From Mycolicibacterium iranicum (GTDB lineage Bacteria; Actinomycetota; Actinomycetes; Mycobacteriales; Mycobacteriaceae), in the NCBI RefSeq assembly GCF_014190915.1, contig NZ_JACHVU010000015.1, positions 1-64,000 on the forward strand: a stretch of 64,000 nt of DNA, given 5' to 3'. The position numbers and the translations under genes are program-made. Of the stretch, positions 43,204 through 51,704 are shown in pieces. The notes below the pieces were generated by a model. The model ran no database searches. It was not told the DNA's origin and was given only the letters and a program-made list of their open reading frames with translations. Each line of letters starts with the position of its first letter. The first letter of the stretch is position 1.

Positions 43204-44016
43204 CTACAGCCACCACCGTTCGAGGACGCGCGCCACCCCGTCCTCGGCGTTGGTCGTGGTCACCTCGTCTGCGGCCGCCACCGCATCGGGGTGGGCGTTA
43301 CCCATCGCGACGCCGAGCCCGGCCCACCCCAGCATCGGCACGTCGTTGGGCATGTCGCCGAAGGTGACGACATCGGCCGCCTCGATGCCGAGCGGGCGGG
43401 CCACCTCGTTGATGCCGGTGGCCTTGCTGACCCCGAGCGGCACGATCTCGATAAGACCGTTGTTGGTCGAGTAGGTGATGTCGCCCTCGATGCCGATGTG
43501 GCGTGCCAGGGCGGCGGCCATGTCGGCGCTGCGGGCGCCTGACTTGCGGATGAGCAGTTTGACCGCGGGGGCGCTCAGCAGATCCTCGACGGAGACCTCC
43601 GTGTTGTCGGGGTTCAGCCAGGCATGCTCGTAGCCCGGCGAGCTGACGAACTGCGGGGTGGCGGCGTCATGGGCACTGCGGCCCACGCGCTCGACGGCCA
43701 GCCCCGAGCCCGGGATCACGCGGGTGGCGATCTCGGCGAGCTCGCCCAGCACGTCGGCCGACAGGGTGCGCGCGGACACGATCTGGTCGGTCGACGGGTC
43801 GTAGATCACCGCCCCGTTGGCGCACACCGCCATCGGCGCGAACCCCAGTTGGTCCACGACCGGCTGCACCCACCGCGGGGGCCTGCCCGTCGCGAGGATG
43901 AACTGGGCGCCGGCATCGATGACGGCGCGCACCACGGATCGTGTTCTGGGGCTGACGTTCTCGTCGTCGTCGAGAAGAGTGCCGTCGACATCGGTCGCGA
44001 CCAGCAGAGGTGTCAT
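43204..44016 (-). CDS. Cof-type HAD-superfamily hydrolase (Rv3813c ortholog)
   Basis: The 270-residue protein has the four HAD motifs: DVDGTLLDDD at residues 9-18, a Thr in ILATGRPP, a Lys in the middle (APAVKLLIRK), and GDMPNDVPML. The insertion between motifs II and III is the type IIB (Cof) cap. Substrates are likely sugar phosphates or other small phosphomonoesters, but cannot be told from sequence. Its ATG overlaps the stop of the acyltransferase upstream (ATGA), as part of a three-gene minus-strand unit. Confidence 0.93.
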   Translation of the reverse strand: MTPLLVATDVDGTLLDDDENVSPRTRSVVRAVIDAGAQFILATGRPPRWVQPVVDQLGFAPMAVCANGAVIYDPSTDQIVSARTLSADVLGELAEIATRVIPGSGLAVERVGRSAHDAATPQFVSSPGYEHAWLNPDNTEVSVEDLLSAPAVKLLIRKSGARSADMAAALARHIGIEGDITYSTNNGLIEIVPLGVSKATGINEVARPLGIEAADVVTFGDMPNDVPMLGWAGLGVAMGNAHPDAVAAADEVTTTNAEDGVARVLERWWL

Positions 44017-44759
44017 CTGCGTTCTCCCCGCCTGCGTGCACGCTCAGCCAACTCGGCCTCCTCCATCTGTCTGGCTTCCTCGGGCGTCGGTGCGCCACCG
44101 CCGAGGCGGCGGGGCAACCAGAACGCTCCCTGTGGTCGTGGGTAATCGGCCTGCACCTCGTGCAACAGGCGGGTCATGTGTGTGCGTACGGCCGCATCGA
44201 TCTGCGAGGCCTCGCCGTCGGGCGGGATCGGCGCGCCGACGGCCACGGTGACGGGAATCTTCTTGCGGCCGAGCGCTTTCGGGTGGTCCTTCGTCCAGAG
44301 TCGCTGGGCTCCCCAGACGATCACGGGCACGATCGGCACCCGGGCCTCCCGGGCCATGCGGACCGCACCGGACTTGAACTCCTTGAGTTCGAAGCTCCGG
44401 CTGATCGTGGCCTCGGGGTAGACCCCGACGATCTCCCCGCGGCGCAGCGCGTCGACCGCCGCCGCGTAGGCCCCTGCGCCCGCGCGCCGGTCGACCGGGA
44501 TCGTCCCGGTGTGTTTGATGAGCCAGTCGACGATCATCACGTCCTGCATCTCGGCCTTGATCATGAACCGCATCCGCCGGCCCCGCGCGGTGGCCGCGAG
44601 CGCGGCCGGAAGGAAGTCCACGTATCCGGTGTGGTTGATGGCGATCACGGCGCCGCCGGCCGCCGGCATGTTCTCCAGCCCGCGAAAGGTGATCTTCGTC
44701 CCGGTGGCCCTCACCAAACACCTGGCGGTGATCTCCAGCGCGCGGAAGACCGGTTCCAT
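44013..44759 (-). CDS. 1-acyl-sn-glycerol-3-phosphate acyltransferase-like protein
   Basis: This 248-residue PlsC-family acyltransferase has the HX4D motif (INHTGYVDF) and the second block YPEATISRS (a variant of the usual PEGT). It probably esterifies a lysophospholipid or a related acceptor. It is paralogous to the next gene: both share VYPEATISRSFE(L/I)KEFKSGA and the GGGAPT C-terminal motif. M. tuberculosis has three such genes in this place (Rv3814c-Rv3816c), against two here. The ATG at 44759 is 5 bp past the upstream gene's stop. Confidence 0.9.
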   Translation of the reverse strand: MEPVFRALEITARCLVRATGTKITFRGLENMPAAGGAVIAINHTGYVDFLPAALAATARGRRMRFMIKAEMQDVMIVDWLIKHTGTIPVDRRAGAGAYAAAVDALRRGEIVGVYPEATISRSFELKEFKSGAVRMAREARVPIVPVIVWGAQRLWTKDHPKALGRKKIPVTVAVGAPIPPDGEASQIDAAVRTHMTRLLHEVQADYPRPQGAFWLPRRLGGGAPTPEEARQMEEAELAERARRRGERR

Positions 44760-44764
44760 CGGGC

Positions 44765-45553
44765 CTACCCCGGCGCCCCGGCGGATCCGTCGTCCAGCCC
44801 CGGAGTCCCGGACCTGCGGGCGGCCTTCTCGGCGGCCTCCTCGGCGTCGAGCCGATTGGCCTCCGCCAGTGTCGGCGCGCCGCCGCCCATCCGGTGCGGC
44901 ACCCAGAACTCGCCCGGCGGGTGCGGCCCGTAGGCGTCCTGGACCTGTTCGAGGAGATGCTGCATCCGCGAGTGCAGGACGGTGGTCAGCTCGGCGGCCG
45001 GCAGCGTGGGCTCGATCGGCTTGCCGACGGCGATCGAGATCGGCACCTTGGGGCGCTTCATGTTCTTGGGGTGGCCCTTGGTCCAGACGCGCTGCGCGCC
45101 CCAGACGATGTGCGGCACGATCGGCACGTTGGCCGCGATGGCCATGCGTGCGGCGCCGGACTTGAATTCCTTGATCTCGAAGCTGCGGCTGATCGTGGCC
45201 TCGGGGTAGACCCCGACGAACTCGCCGGCCGCCAGTCGGCGGCATGCCTCGTCGAACGAGGAGGCGCCGCTGGCGCGGTCGACGGGGATGTGCCGCATGC
45301 CCCGCATCAGCGGGCCCATGATCTTGTGGTCGAAGACTTCCTTCTTCGCCATGAACCGGACCTTGCGGCCGAGATACTGCTGGTAGGCGGGCAGGCCGGC
45401 GAACGTGAAGTCGAAATAGCTCGTGTGATTGATGGCGATCACCGCCCCGCCGGTGCGGGGGAGGTTCTCGACCCCGGTCACGGTGAACTTCAGGCCCTGA
45501 ACGCGCCACACCAGCCGGGCGAGCTGGATGGCGGTGCCGTATACCGGTTCCAC
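44765..45553 (-). CDS. 1-acyl-sn-glycerol-3-phosphate acyltransferase-like protein (paralog)
   Basis: The 262-residue protein is the second PlsC-type acyltransferase of the pair, with HX4D in INHTSYFDF and block II YPEATISRS. The amphipathic or weakly hydrophobic N-terminus (MEPVYGTAIQLARLVWRVQGLKF, abbreviated MEPVYGTAIQLARL) suggests peripheral membrane binding. GTG 45553 is preceded on its strand by a TACGCT hexamer seven bases upstream (45561-45566), so translation may be leaderless. It heads the unit acyltransferase-acyltransferase-HAD and is divergent from the MBL/Rieske gene. Confidence 0.9.
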   Translation of the reverse strand: MEPVYGTAIQLARLVWRVQGLKFTVTGVENLPRTGGAVIAINHTSYFDFTFAGLPAYQQYLGRKVRFMAKKEVFDHKIMGPLMRGMRHIPVDRASGASSFDEACRRLAAGEFVGVYPEATISRSFEIKEFKSGAARMAIAANVPIVPHIVWGAQRVWTKGHPKNMKRPKVPISIAVGKPIEPTLPAAELTTVLHSRMQHLLEQVQDAYGPHPPGEFWVPHRMGGGAPTLAEANRLDAEEAAEKAARRSGTPGLDDGSAGAPG

Positions 45554-45568
45554 AGGCGCAAGCGTAGT

Positions 45569-45625
45569 GCGCGGCGCGGTTGCCGACGGAGGCGGACGCG
45601 ATGAGCGCGGCGCGGTTGCCGACGG
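45569..45625. repeat. Perfect 21-bp direct repeat in a divergent promoter region
   Basis: Two identical 21-bp copies (beginning GCGCGGCGCGG and ending TTGCCGACGG) lie at 45569-45589 and 45605-45625, 36 bp apart start to start. They are in the 161-bp gap between the divergent acyltransferase and MBL/Rieske genes. The first copy begins just past the -10-like hexamer of the acyltransferase gene, so the pair could be binding sites for a regulator. Confidence 0.8.
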
Positions 45626-45714
45626 CCGGGCTCGCTGGGACGAAGAGCCGCCGCCGCCCCGCTAAACTGCTGGGCGGGCGCGAAGGTTCGATATCGCGCC
45701 CGGAAGGGATATCT

Positions 45715-47280
45715 GTGCAGGTCACGAGCGTCGGGCACGCCGGCTTTCGCATCGACACCGCGGCCGGGAGCATTCTGTGCGACCCGTGGGTCAACCCCGC
45801 GTACTTCGCGTCGTGGTTTCCGTTCCCGGACAACAGCCGATTGGACTGGGCGGCGCTGGGCGCCGTCGACTACCTCTACGTCTCCCACCTGCACAAGGAC
45901 CACTTCGATCCGCAGAACCTGAGCGCCCACGTCAACAAGGACGCGGTGGTGCTGCTCCCGGATTTCCCGGTGCCCGACCTGCGCCGCGAGCTGGAGAAGC
46001 TGGGATTCCACCGCTTCTTCGAGACCACCGACTCGGTCAAGCACCGGGTCAGCGGACCCAGGGGCGACCTGGACGTGATGGTCATCGCGCTGCGGGCACC
46101 GGCCGACGGCCCCATCGGTGACTCCGGTCTGGTCGTGGACGACGGGCAGACCGTCGCCTTCAACATGAACGACGCCCGGCCCGTCGATCTGGACATGGTG
46201 CACGCCGACTTCGGTCAGATCGACGTGCACATGCTCCAGTACTCGGGGGCCATCTGGTACCCGATGGTCTACGACATGCCCGCCCGCGCCAAAGAGGCGT
46301 TCGGCACCCAGAAGCGGCAGCGCCAGATGGACCGCTGCCGGCAGTACATCGCGCAGGTCGGCGCGACCTGGGTGGTGCCGTCGGCGGGTCCGCCCTGCTT
46401 CCTCGACCCCGAACTTCGTCACCTCAACGACGACCACGGCGACCCGGCGAACATCTTCCCCGACCAGGTGGTCTTCCTCGACCAGATGCGCAGCCACGGC
46501 CACGACGGCGGCCTGCTCATGATCCCCGGGTCCACCGCCGATCTGACCGGCTCACAACTGAATTCGCTGACCCACCCGATCCCCGACGCTGACGTCGAGG
46601 CGATCTTCACCACGGGCAAGGCCGATTACATCGCCGAGTACGCCGAGCGGATGGCACCCGTGCTGGCCGCCGAGAGGGCCGGCTGGGCCCCCGCCGAGGG
46701 GGAGCCGCTGCTGGAGCCCCTGCGCGAACTGTTCGAGCCGATCATGCTGCAGTCCGACCAGATCTGCGACGGCATCGGATACCCGGTCGAACTGCGGCTC
46801 GGGACCCCGGAACGGCCGGAAGTCGTGGTCATCGACTTCCCCAAACGTGCGGTGCGCGAAGCGATTCCGGACGAGAAGTTCCGCTACGGCTTCGGGATCG
46901 CCCCCGAGTTGGTGCGCACCGTGCTGCGCGACCGCGAACCCGACTGGGTCAACACGATCTTTCTGTCCACCCGTTTCACGGCCTGGCGCGTCGGCGGCTA
47001 CAACGAGTACCTCTACACGTTCTTCAAGTGCCTGACCGACGAACGGATCGCCTACGCCGACGGCTGGTTCGCCGAGGCGCACGACGACAGCGCGTCGATC
47101 ACGATGGACGGCTGGGAGATTCAGCGCCGCTGCCCGCACCTCAAGGCAGACTTGTCGAAATTCGGTGTGGTCGAGGGCAATACGCTGACGTGCAACCTGC
47201 ACGGCTGGCAGTGGAACCTGACCAACGGCCGATGCCTGACCACCAAGGGCCACGCGCTGCGCTCGGCCAAGGCGGACTGA
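45715..47280 (+). CDS. Metallo-beta-lactamase-fold/Rieske [2Fe-2S] fusion protein (Rv3818 ortholog)
   Basis: The 521-residue protein has an N-terminal metallo-beta-lactamase-like domain of the UlaG type (SVGHAGFRIDTAAGSILCDP; metal motif SHLHKDHFD). A middle region of unknown role follows, and a C-terminal Rieske domain with ligands in RRCPHLKADL and TCNLHGWQW. The combination recalls CMP-sialic acid hydroxylase, in which the order is reversed, and points to an oxygenase, but no substrate can be named. The GTG at 45715 has a GGAAGGGA ribosome site; an upstream frame extension is not conserved. It is followed at 4 bp by a small PH-like gene. Confidence 0.92.
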   Translation: MQVTSVGHAGFRIDTAAGSILCDPWVNPAYFASWFPFPDNSRLDWAALGAVDYLYVSHLHKDHFDPQNLSAHVNKDAVVLLPDFPVPDLRRELEKLGFHRFFETTDSVKHRVSGPRGDLDVMVIALRAPADGPIGDSGLVVDDGQTVAFNMNDARPVDLDMVHADFGQIDVHMLQYSGAIWYPMVYDMPARAKEAFGTQKRQRQMDRCRQYIAQVGATWVVPSAGPPCFLDPELRHLNDDHGDPANIFPDQVVFLDQMRSHGHDGGLLMIPGSTADLTGSQLNSLTHPIPDADVEAIFTTGKADYIAEYAERMAPVLAAERAGWAPAEGEPLLEPLRELFEPIMLQSDQICDGIGYPVELRLGTPERPEVVVIDFPKRAVREAIPDEKFRYGFGIAPELVRTVLRDREPDWVNTIFLSTRFTAWRVGGYNEYLYTFFKCLTDERIAYADGWFAEAHDDSASITMDGWEIQRRCPHLKADLSKFGVVEGNTLTCNLHGWQWNLTNGRCLTTKGHALRSAKAD

Positions 47281-47284
47281 CGCG

Positions 47285-47623
47285 ATGATCTCGGACACCC
47301 GCTACTACGACGACGGCCTGATTCAGTTGGATCAGGAGGCACTGACGTTGCGGCGCTACCACTTTCCGTCGGGGACGTCGAAGATCATCCCGCTGCGCGA
47401 CATCCGCGGCTACCACGCGAGCCCGCTGGGCATGGTCCTGCAGCGCTTCCGGCTGTGGGGCAGCTCGGACCTGCGCCGGTGGTTGCCGCTGGACATCCGC
47501 CGGCCGCTGAAGTCGACCCTGGTCACCCTCGACATCGGCGCCACACCGGAGCCGGCGTGCACCCCCGAGCGGCCCGAGCAGTTCCTCGCCCTGCTCGAGG
47601 AGTTCCTGCAGACCCCTCGCTGA
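47285..47623 (+). CDS. Small conserved PH-like domain protein (Rv3819 ortholog)
   Basis: The 112-residue protein has a pattern of beta-strands with basic residues (YYDDGLIQLDQEALTLRRY; TSKIIPLRDIRGYHASPL; LWGSSDLRRWLPLDIRR) like the bacterial PH-like fold, without a membrane segment. It is 4 bp downstream of the MBL/Rieske gene in the same order as Rv3818-Rv3819, which suggests a functional partner. Its stop codon directly abuts that of the convergent serS. Its function is unknown. Confidence 0.85.
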   Translation: MISDTRYYDDGLIQLDQEALTLRRYHFPSGTSKIIPLRDIRGYHASPLGMVLQRFRLWGSSDLRRWLPLDIRRPLKSTLVTLDIGATPEPACTPERPEQFLALLEEFLQTPR

Positions 47624-48883
47624 CTACCCCTTCGGGGTCAGCACCTCGGCGCCGACGAACGGCACCAGCGCCTCGGGGATCCGGACGCTGCCGTCGGCCT
47701 GCTGATGGTTCTCCAGAATCGCGACCAGCCACCGTGTCGTGGCCAGCGTGCCGTTGAGGGTGGCCGCTGTCTGCGGCTTGCCGTTCTCGTCGCGGTAGCG
47801 CACCGCCAGCCGGCGCGCCTGGAACGTCGTGCAGTTCGACGTCGAGGTCAGCTCCCGGTAGGTCTGCTGAGTGGGCACCCACGCCTCGCAGTCGTACTTG
47901 CGCGCCGCCGAGGACCCCAGATCTCCCGCGGCGATGTCGATGACGCGGTAGGGCACCTCGATGTGGGCGAGCATCTGCCGCTGCCAGCCGAGCAGGCGCT
48001 CGTGCTCGGCCTCGGCTTCCTCGGGACGGCAGTAGACGAAGCCCTCGACCTTGTCGAACTGGTGCACGCGGATGATGCCGCGGGTGTCCTTGCCGTAGCT
48101 GCCGGCCTCCCGCCGGAAGCAGGACGACCAGCCGGCGTAGCGCAGCGGCCCGCCGGCCAGGTCCAGGATCTCGCCGGAGTGGTAGCCGGCCAGCGGCACC
48201 TCGGACGTTCCGACCAGGTAGAGGTCGTCGTCGGCCAGGTGGTAGATCTCGTCGGCGTGTGCGCCGAGGAAGCCGGTGCCCTGCATGATCTCGGGTCGCA
48301 CCAGCACCGGCGGGACCACGAGGGTGAAGCCGTTCTCGGTGGCGGTGCGCACCGCGAGCTGGAACAGGCCCAGTTGCAGCAGCGCGCCGAATCCGGTGAG
48401 GAAGTAGAAGCGCGAGCCCGACACCTTCGCGCCGCGCTCCATGTCGATCAGGCCCAGCGACTCACCGAGCTCGAGGTGGTCCTTCGGGTTCTCCAGCGCG
48501 GGCGGCTCGCCGACGACGTCGCGGACCACGAAGTCGTCCTCGCCGCCGGCCGGGACACCGTCGATGATGACGTTGGAGATGGCCATGTGCGCCGCGGTGT
48601 AGGCCGCCTCGGCCTGCGCCTGGTCGGCCTCGGCGGCCTTGACCTTCTCGGCGAGGTCCTTCGCGGCGGCGAGCAGGTTCGGGCGTTCCTCCGGTGTGGC
48701 CTTGCCGACCAGTTTGCTCGCCGACTTCTGTTCGGCCCTGAGATTGTCGGCGGCGGAGATGGCGGCCCGCCTCGCCGCGTCGGCCTCGGAGAGGGCGTCG
48801 ACGAGGCTGGGATCCTCACCCCGGGCGCGCTGCGATGCCCGGACGGCATCGGGGTTCTCCCGCAGCATCTTCGGATCGATCAC
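47624..48883 (-). CDS. serS: Seryl-tRNA synthetase
   Basis: This class II synthetase (419 residues) charges tRNA-Ser. The N-terminal antiparallel coiled-coil tRNA-binding arm (about residues 25-105) is clear. The catalytic core has motif 2 (YAGWSSCFRREAGSYGKDTRGIIR shortened to SCFRREAGSYG) and motif 3 near TLNGTLATTRWL. Motif 1 lies in VVPPVLVRPEIM. The GTG at 48883 is preceded by a TAGGGT hexamer seven bases upstream (48891-48896), so the transcript is probably leaderless or nearly so. It is convergent with the small PH-like gene. Confidence 0.97.
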   Translation of the reverse strand: MIDPKMLRENPDAVRASQRARGEDPSLVDALSEADAARRAAISAADNLRAEQKSASKLVGKATPEERPNLLAAAKDLAEKVKAAEADQAQAEAAYTAAHMAISNVIIDGVPAGGEDDFVVRDVVGEPPALENPKDHLELGESLGLIDMERGAKVSGSRFYFLTGFGALLQLGLFQLAVRTATENGFTLVVPPVLVRPEIMQGTGFLGAHADEIYHLADDDLYLVGTSEVPLAGYHSGEILDLAGGPLRYAGWSSCFRREAGSYGKDTRGIIRVHQFDKVEGFVYCRPEEAEAEHERLLGWQRQMLAHIEVPYRVIDIAAGDLGSSAARKYDCEAWVPTQQTYRELTSTSNCTTFQARRLAVRYRDENGKPQTAATLNGTLATTRWLVAILENHQQADGSVRIPEALVPFVGAEVLTPKG

Positions 48884-48975
48884 GCGCCAAACCCTACGGG
48901 GTCGCCCCCGGCGCGGCTCAGCTGCATAACGTTACAACTGCATCACTTGTCACAGCACCCGACACGCCTGTCACA

Positions 48976-50418
48976 ATGGACCGGATGTCCGAGATAACCG
49001 GTCCGTCGTCCGGTACGACGCTGGACGGCGGCACGCGCCGCGCGTCCCCCTGGTGGCGCAGCCTCCAGTCGTCGGGAACCCGTCGCGCCCTGTTGCTGAC
49101 CGCGCTGGGCGGGCTGCTGATCGCCGGCGTGATCACCGCCCTGCCGCAGACCGATCCCGCGGGCGGGCTGACCGCCAACGCGATCTCGCTGGGCCCCCGC
49201 GGCAACGACACGTTCGACCACGCCAAGAGCGGGGACTGCCTCACCTGGCCCGACCGCACCCCCGATGCCGCCGAGATCGTGGACTGCTCCGGCGAGCACC
49301 GGTTCGAGATCGCCGAGTCGGTCGACATGCGCACCTTCCCGGGCAGCGAGTACGGCCCCGATGCCGCGCCGCCGTCGGCCGCGCGCATCCAGCAGATCAG
49401 CCAGGAGCAGTGCTCCGCGGCGGTCAAGCGCTACCTCGGCGCCCGATTCGACCCGAACAGCCGGTTCACCGTCAGCATGCTGTGGTCCGGCGACAAGGCG
49501 TGGCGCCAGTCCGGCGAGCGCCGGATGCTGTGCGGCCTGCAACTGCCCGGTCCGAACAACCAGCAGCTCACCTTCCAGGGCAAGGTCGCCGAGATCGACC
49601 AGTCCAAGGTGTGGCCGGTCGGAACGTGCCTGGGCATCGACCCCGCGACCAACCAGCCGACCGACATCCCGGTCGACTGCGCGGCACCGCACGCGATGGA
49701 GGTCACCGGCGCGGTCAACCTGGGCCTGAAGTGGCCTGCCGCCCTCCCGCTGGAGGCCGATCAGGACACCTTCATCAAGGACGAGTGCACGAGGATGACC
49801 GACGCCTATCTGGCGCCGATCAAGCTTCGCGACACCACGCTGACGCTGGTCTACAGCACCGTGTCGCTGCCGAGCTGGGCTGCGGGCAGCCGCCAGGTGT
49901 CGTGCAGCATCGGCGCCACCCTCGGCAACGGTGGCTGGTCCACGCTGCTCAACAGCGCCAAGGGCCCGCTGATGATCAACGGGCAGCCGCCGGTGCCGCC
50001 GCCGGACATCCCGGAGGAGCGCCTCACCCTGCCGCCGATCCCGGCCCCCGCGGCGGGCGAGGAGTCGTCGAGCTCGTCGAGCAGTTCATCGGACTCGTCG
50101 GACTCGTCGAGCAGTTCGACCTCCGACGACTCGAGCCAGTCGACGGTCCACGGACCGCAGCAGACGACCGCGCCGACCCAGACCGACCAGACGCCCGCCG
50201 ACCAGGCGCCGCCCGCGGGCGCGCCGGGGCAGGGCAACACGTTCCTCAACGGGCCGCCACCGCCACCGGGCGCTCCGCCGGCCGACCAGTTGCCGCCGCC
50301 GCCCGGCGCGGCGCCCCCGCCCGCGCCGGCACCACCTCCGGCGGCGGTTCCGCCTCCGCCGCCCGCTCCGGTGCCGGGTCCCCCGGTCGAGCAGCTGCCG
50401 CCGCCCCCGGTTCCGTAG
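48976..50418 (+). CDS. Septum-formation domain membrane protein (Rv3835 ortholog)
   Basis: The protein of 480 residues has a cytoplasmic N-terminus, one membrane segment (RALLLTALGGLLIAGVITAL) and an extracellular region. The latter has two related Cys-containing blocks (SGDCLTWPD...VDCSGEHRFE, and VGTCLGIDP...VDCAAPHAMEV) of the type called septum formation domain. The C-terminus is a Ser-rich run followed by a long Pro/Ala-rich tail. Its exact role is unknown; the family name comes from actinobacterial septation studies. ATG 48985 is an alternative start. The next gene begins 4 bp after the stop. Confidence 0.85.
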   Translation: MDRMSEITGPSSGTTLDGGTRRASPWWRSLQSSGTRRALLLTALGGLLIAGVITALPQTDPAGGLTANAISLGPRGNDTFDHAKSGDCLTWPDRTPDAAEIVDCSGEHRFEIAESVDMRTFPGSEYGPDAAPPSAARIQQISQEQCSAAVKRYLGARFDPNSRFTVSMLWSGDKAWRQSGERRMLCGLQLPGPNNQQLTFQGKVAEIDQSKVWPVGTCLGIDPATNQPTDIPVDCAAPHAMEVTGAVNLGLKWPAALPLEADQDTFIKDECTRMTDAYLAPIKLRDTTLTLVYSTVSLPSWAAGSRQVSCSIGATLGNGGWSTLLNSAKGPLMINGQPPVPPPDIPEERLTLPPIPAPAAGEESSSSSSSSSDSSDSSSSSTSDDSSQSTVHGPQQTTAPTQTDQTPADQAPPAGAPGQGNTFLNGPPPPPGAPPADQLPPPPGAAPPPAPAPPPAAVPPPPPAPVPGPPVEQLPPPPVP

Positions 50419-50422
50419 CCGC

Positions 50423-50773
50423 GTGACCGTGCGGATGAGCCCGCAACGGTTCGAAGAGCTGGTCGGCGATGCGCTGGACCTGCTCCCACCGAGGCTGGCG
50501 TCGGCGATCGACAACGTGGTGATCCTGGTCGCCGACCGCAACGACGAGGAGCCCGATCTGCTCGGGCTCTACGAGGGCGTCGCGCTGACCGAGCGGGATT
50601 CCTGGTACGCCGGGTCCCTGCCGGACACGATCACGATCTACCGCGAGGCGCTGCTCGATGTCTGCGGCAGTGAGCAGGAGGTGGTCGACGAGGTGGCCAT
50701 CACCGTGATCCACGAGATCGCGCACCACTTCGGCATCGACGACGACCGGCTGCACGAACTCGGCTGGGGTTGA
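50423..50773 (+). CDS. Small HExxH metallopeptidase-family protein (Rv3836 ortholog)
   Basis: The 116-residue protein carries the zinc motif HEIAHHFGIDD near its C-terminus and the lead-in LLGLYEGVALTER of the actinobacterial 'metallopeptidase family' (DUF1025-like, zincin fold). Proteolysis has not been shown for this family to my knowledge. GTG 50423 is the longest start, and ATG 50435 would remove four residues. It lies 4 bp after the septum-formation gene, so the two are co-transcribed. Rv3836 is slightly longer (137 residues). Confidence 0.88.
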   Translation: MTVRMSPQRFEELVGDALDLLPPRLASAIDNVVILVADRNDEEPDLLGLYEGVALTERDSWYAGSLPDTITIYREALLDVCGSEQEVVDEVAITVIHEIAHHFGIDDDRLHELGWG

Positions 50774-50837
50774 GCCGTCAGCGAACAGCACCGCGCGGCA
50801 ACCGGATGTCGTCACCGGTGAGTGCTAAGAACAGGGC

Positions 50838-51050
50838 ATGACCACCCAGTGCCGCGCCTGCCGTCTGGGCTTGGAGCACTGCCACGGCGCGCTGATCCAC
50901 CATTCCTTCACCTATGCGTTCGCTGCTGCCGAATGCACCGAGGACGACTGCTTGGTCGCCGCGAGCGAGCACGAACTGCACCTCGACTGCACCGCGGTCG
51001 GCTGCACCTGCGACGAGACCGCGTCCGGCTCAGCCCATCGGGTCGGCTGA
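50838..51050 (+). CDS. Small Cys/His-rich protein, probably zinc-binding
   Basis: The 70-residue protein has seven Cys and seven or more His in an ordered pattern (CRACRLGLEHCHG; AAECTEDDC; HLDCTAVGCTC), typical of a conserved small actinobacterial protein that may bind zinc. The ATG at 50838 has a modest AGGGC before it. The 3' end overlaps the convergent phosphoglycerate-mutase-like gene by 21 bp. No function can be assigned. Confidence 0.65.
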   Translation: MTTQCRACRLGLEHCHGALIHHSFTYAFAAAECTEDDCLVAASEHELHLDCTAVGCTCDETASGSAHRVG

Positions 51051-51704
51051 ACCGACCGTCACCGGCGCTTCGGGGCCGAACGGCGGCGTCAGCTTGCCCC
51101 ACTGCAGGCAGCTCCAGCGCCCGTCGGTGATCGGGGCCAAGACCACCGCCTCGGTGTTGGCCAGGTGGTGGTCGATGGCGAATCCGCTGTCCACACCGGC
51201 CAGGATCGCCGAGACGAGGCGGATCGCCGCACCGTGGCTGACGACGACGATGTCGCCCTGCCAGGCGGCGTCGTCGAGGTAGCGCATCCGCAGCTGGTCG
51301 AGCACCGGGACGTAGCGGTCCAGCACCTGCCGGGCACTCTCGCCACCGGGGAGCGCGGCGTCGAGTTCGCCGCCGTGCCAGCGCCGGTAGACGGCGTTGA
51401 ACTCCTCGTGGGCCGCGTCGTCGGCCCGGTCCTCCAGCGCGCCGACCTGAACCTCGTGGATGCCCTCGAATTCGTGGGTGTCGCCCCCACCGAACTCCGC
51501 GGCGATCTGGCCCGCGGTCTGGATGGCACGGGTGGCCAGGGAGTGCGCGATCATCGCCGGCGGACGTTCCAGCCCGCGCGCGAAGTTCCGGGCCTGCTCA
51601 CACCCCAGGTCGGTCAGTTCCGCGCCGGGAGGCCGGGTGTCCAGCCTGCGGTCGACGTTGGCGAGGGACTGCCCGTGCCGGACCAGCACCAGACGTCCGC
51701 TCAC
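51030..51704 (-). CDS. Histidine phosphatase (phosphoglycerate-mutase-like) family protein (Rv3837c ortholog)
   Basis: The 224-residue protein has the RHG motif (LVLVRHGQSLANVDRRLDT) with the phospho-acceptor His, the second catalytic His in VVVSHGAAIRL, and acidic residues around GIHEVQVGALEDR. It is more probably a small-molecule phosphatase than a glycolytic mutase. GTG 51704 overlaps the pheA stop (4 bp), which makes the two an operon; a phosphatase role in aromatic amino-acid metabolism is possible but not shown. Confidence 0.9.
   Translation of the reverse strand: MSGRLVLVRHGQSLANVDRRLDTRPPGAELTDLGCEQARNFARGLERPPAMIAHSLATRAIQTAGQIAAEFGGGDTHEFEGIHEVQVGALEDRADDAAHEEFNAVYRRWHGGELDAALPGGESARQVLDRYVPVLDQLRMRYLDDAAWQGDIVVVSHGAAIRLVSAILAGVDSGFAIDHHLANTEAVVLAPITDGRWSCLQWGKLTPPFGPEAPVTVGSADPMG

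Noticed and set aside
47624..47650. Terminator hairpin between Rv3819-like gene and serS (ACCCC-TTC-GGGGT)
   Set aside because: The hairpin is made of the last serS codons and its stop; the arms are only 5 bp, with no T-tract in either direction.
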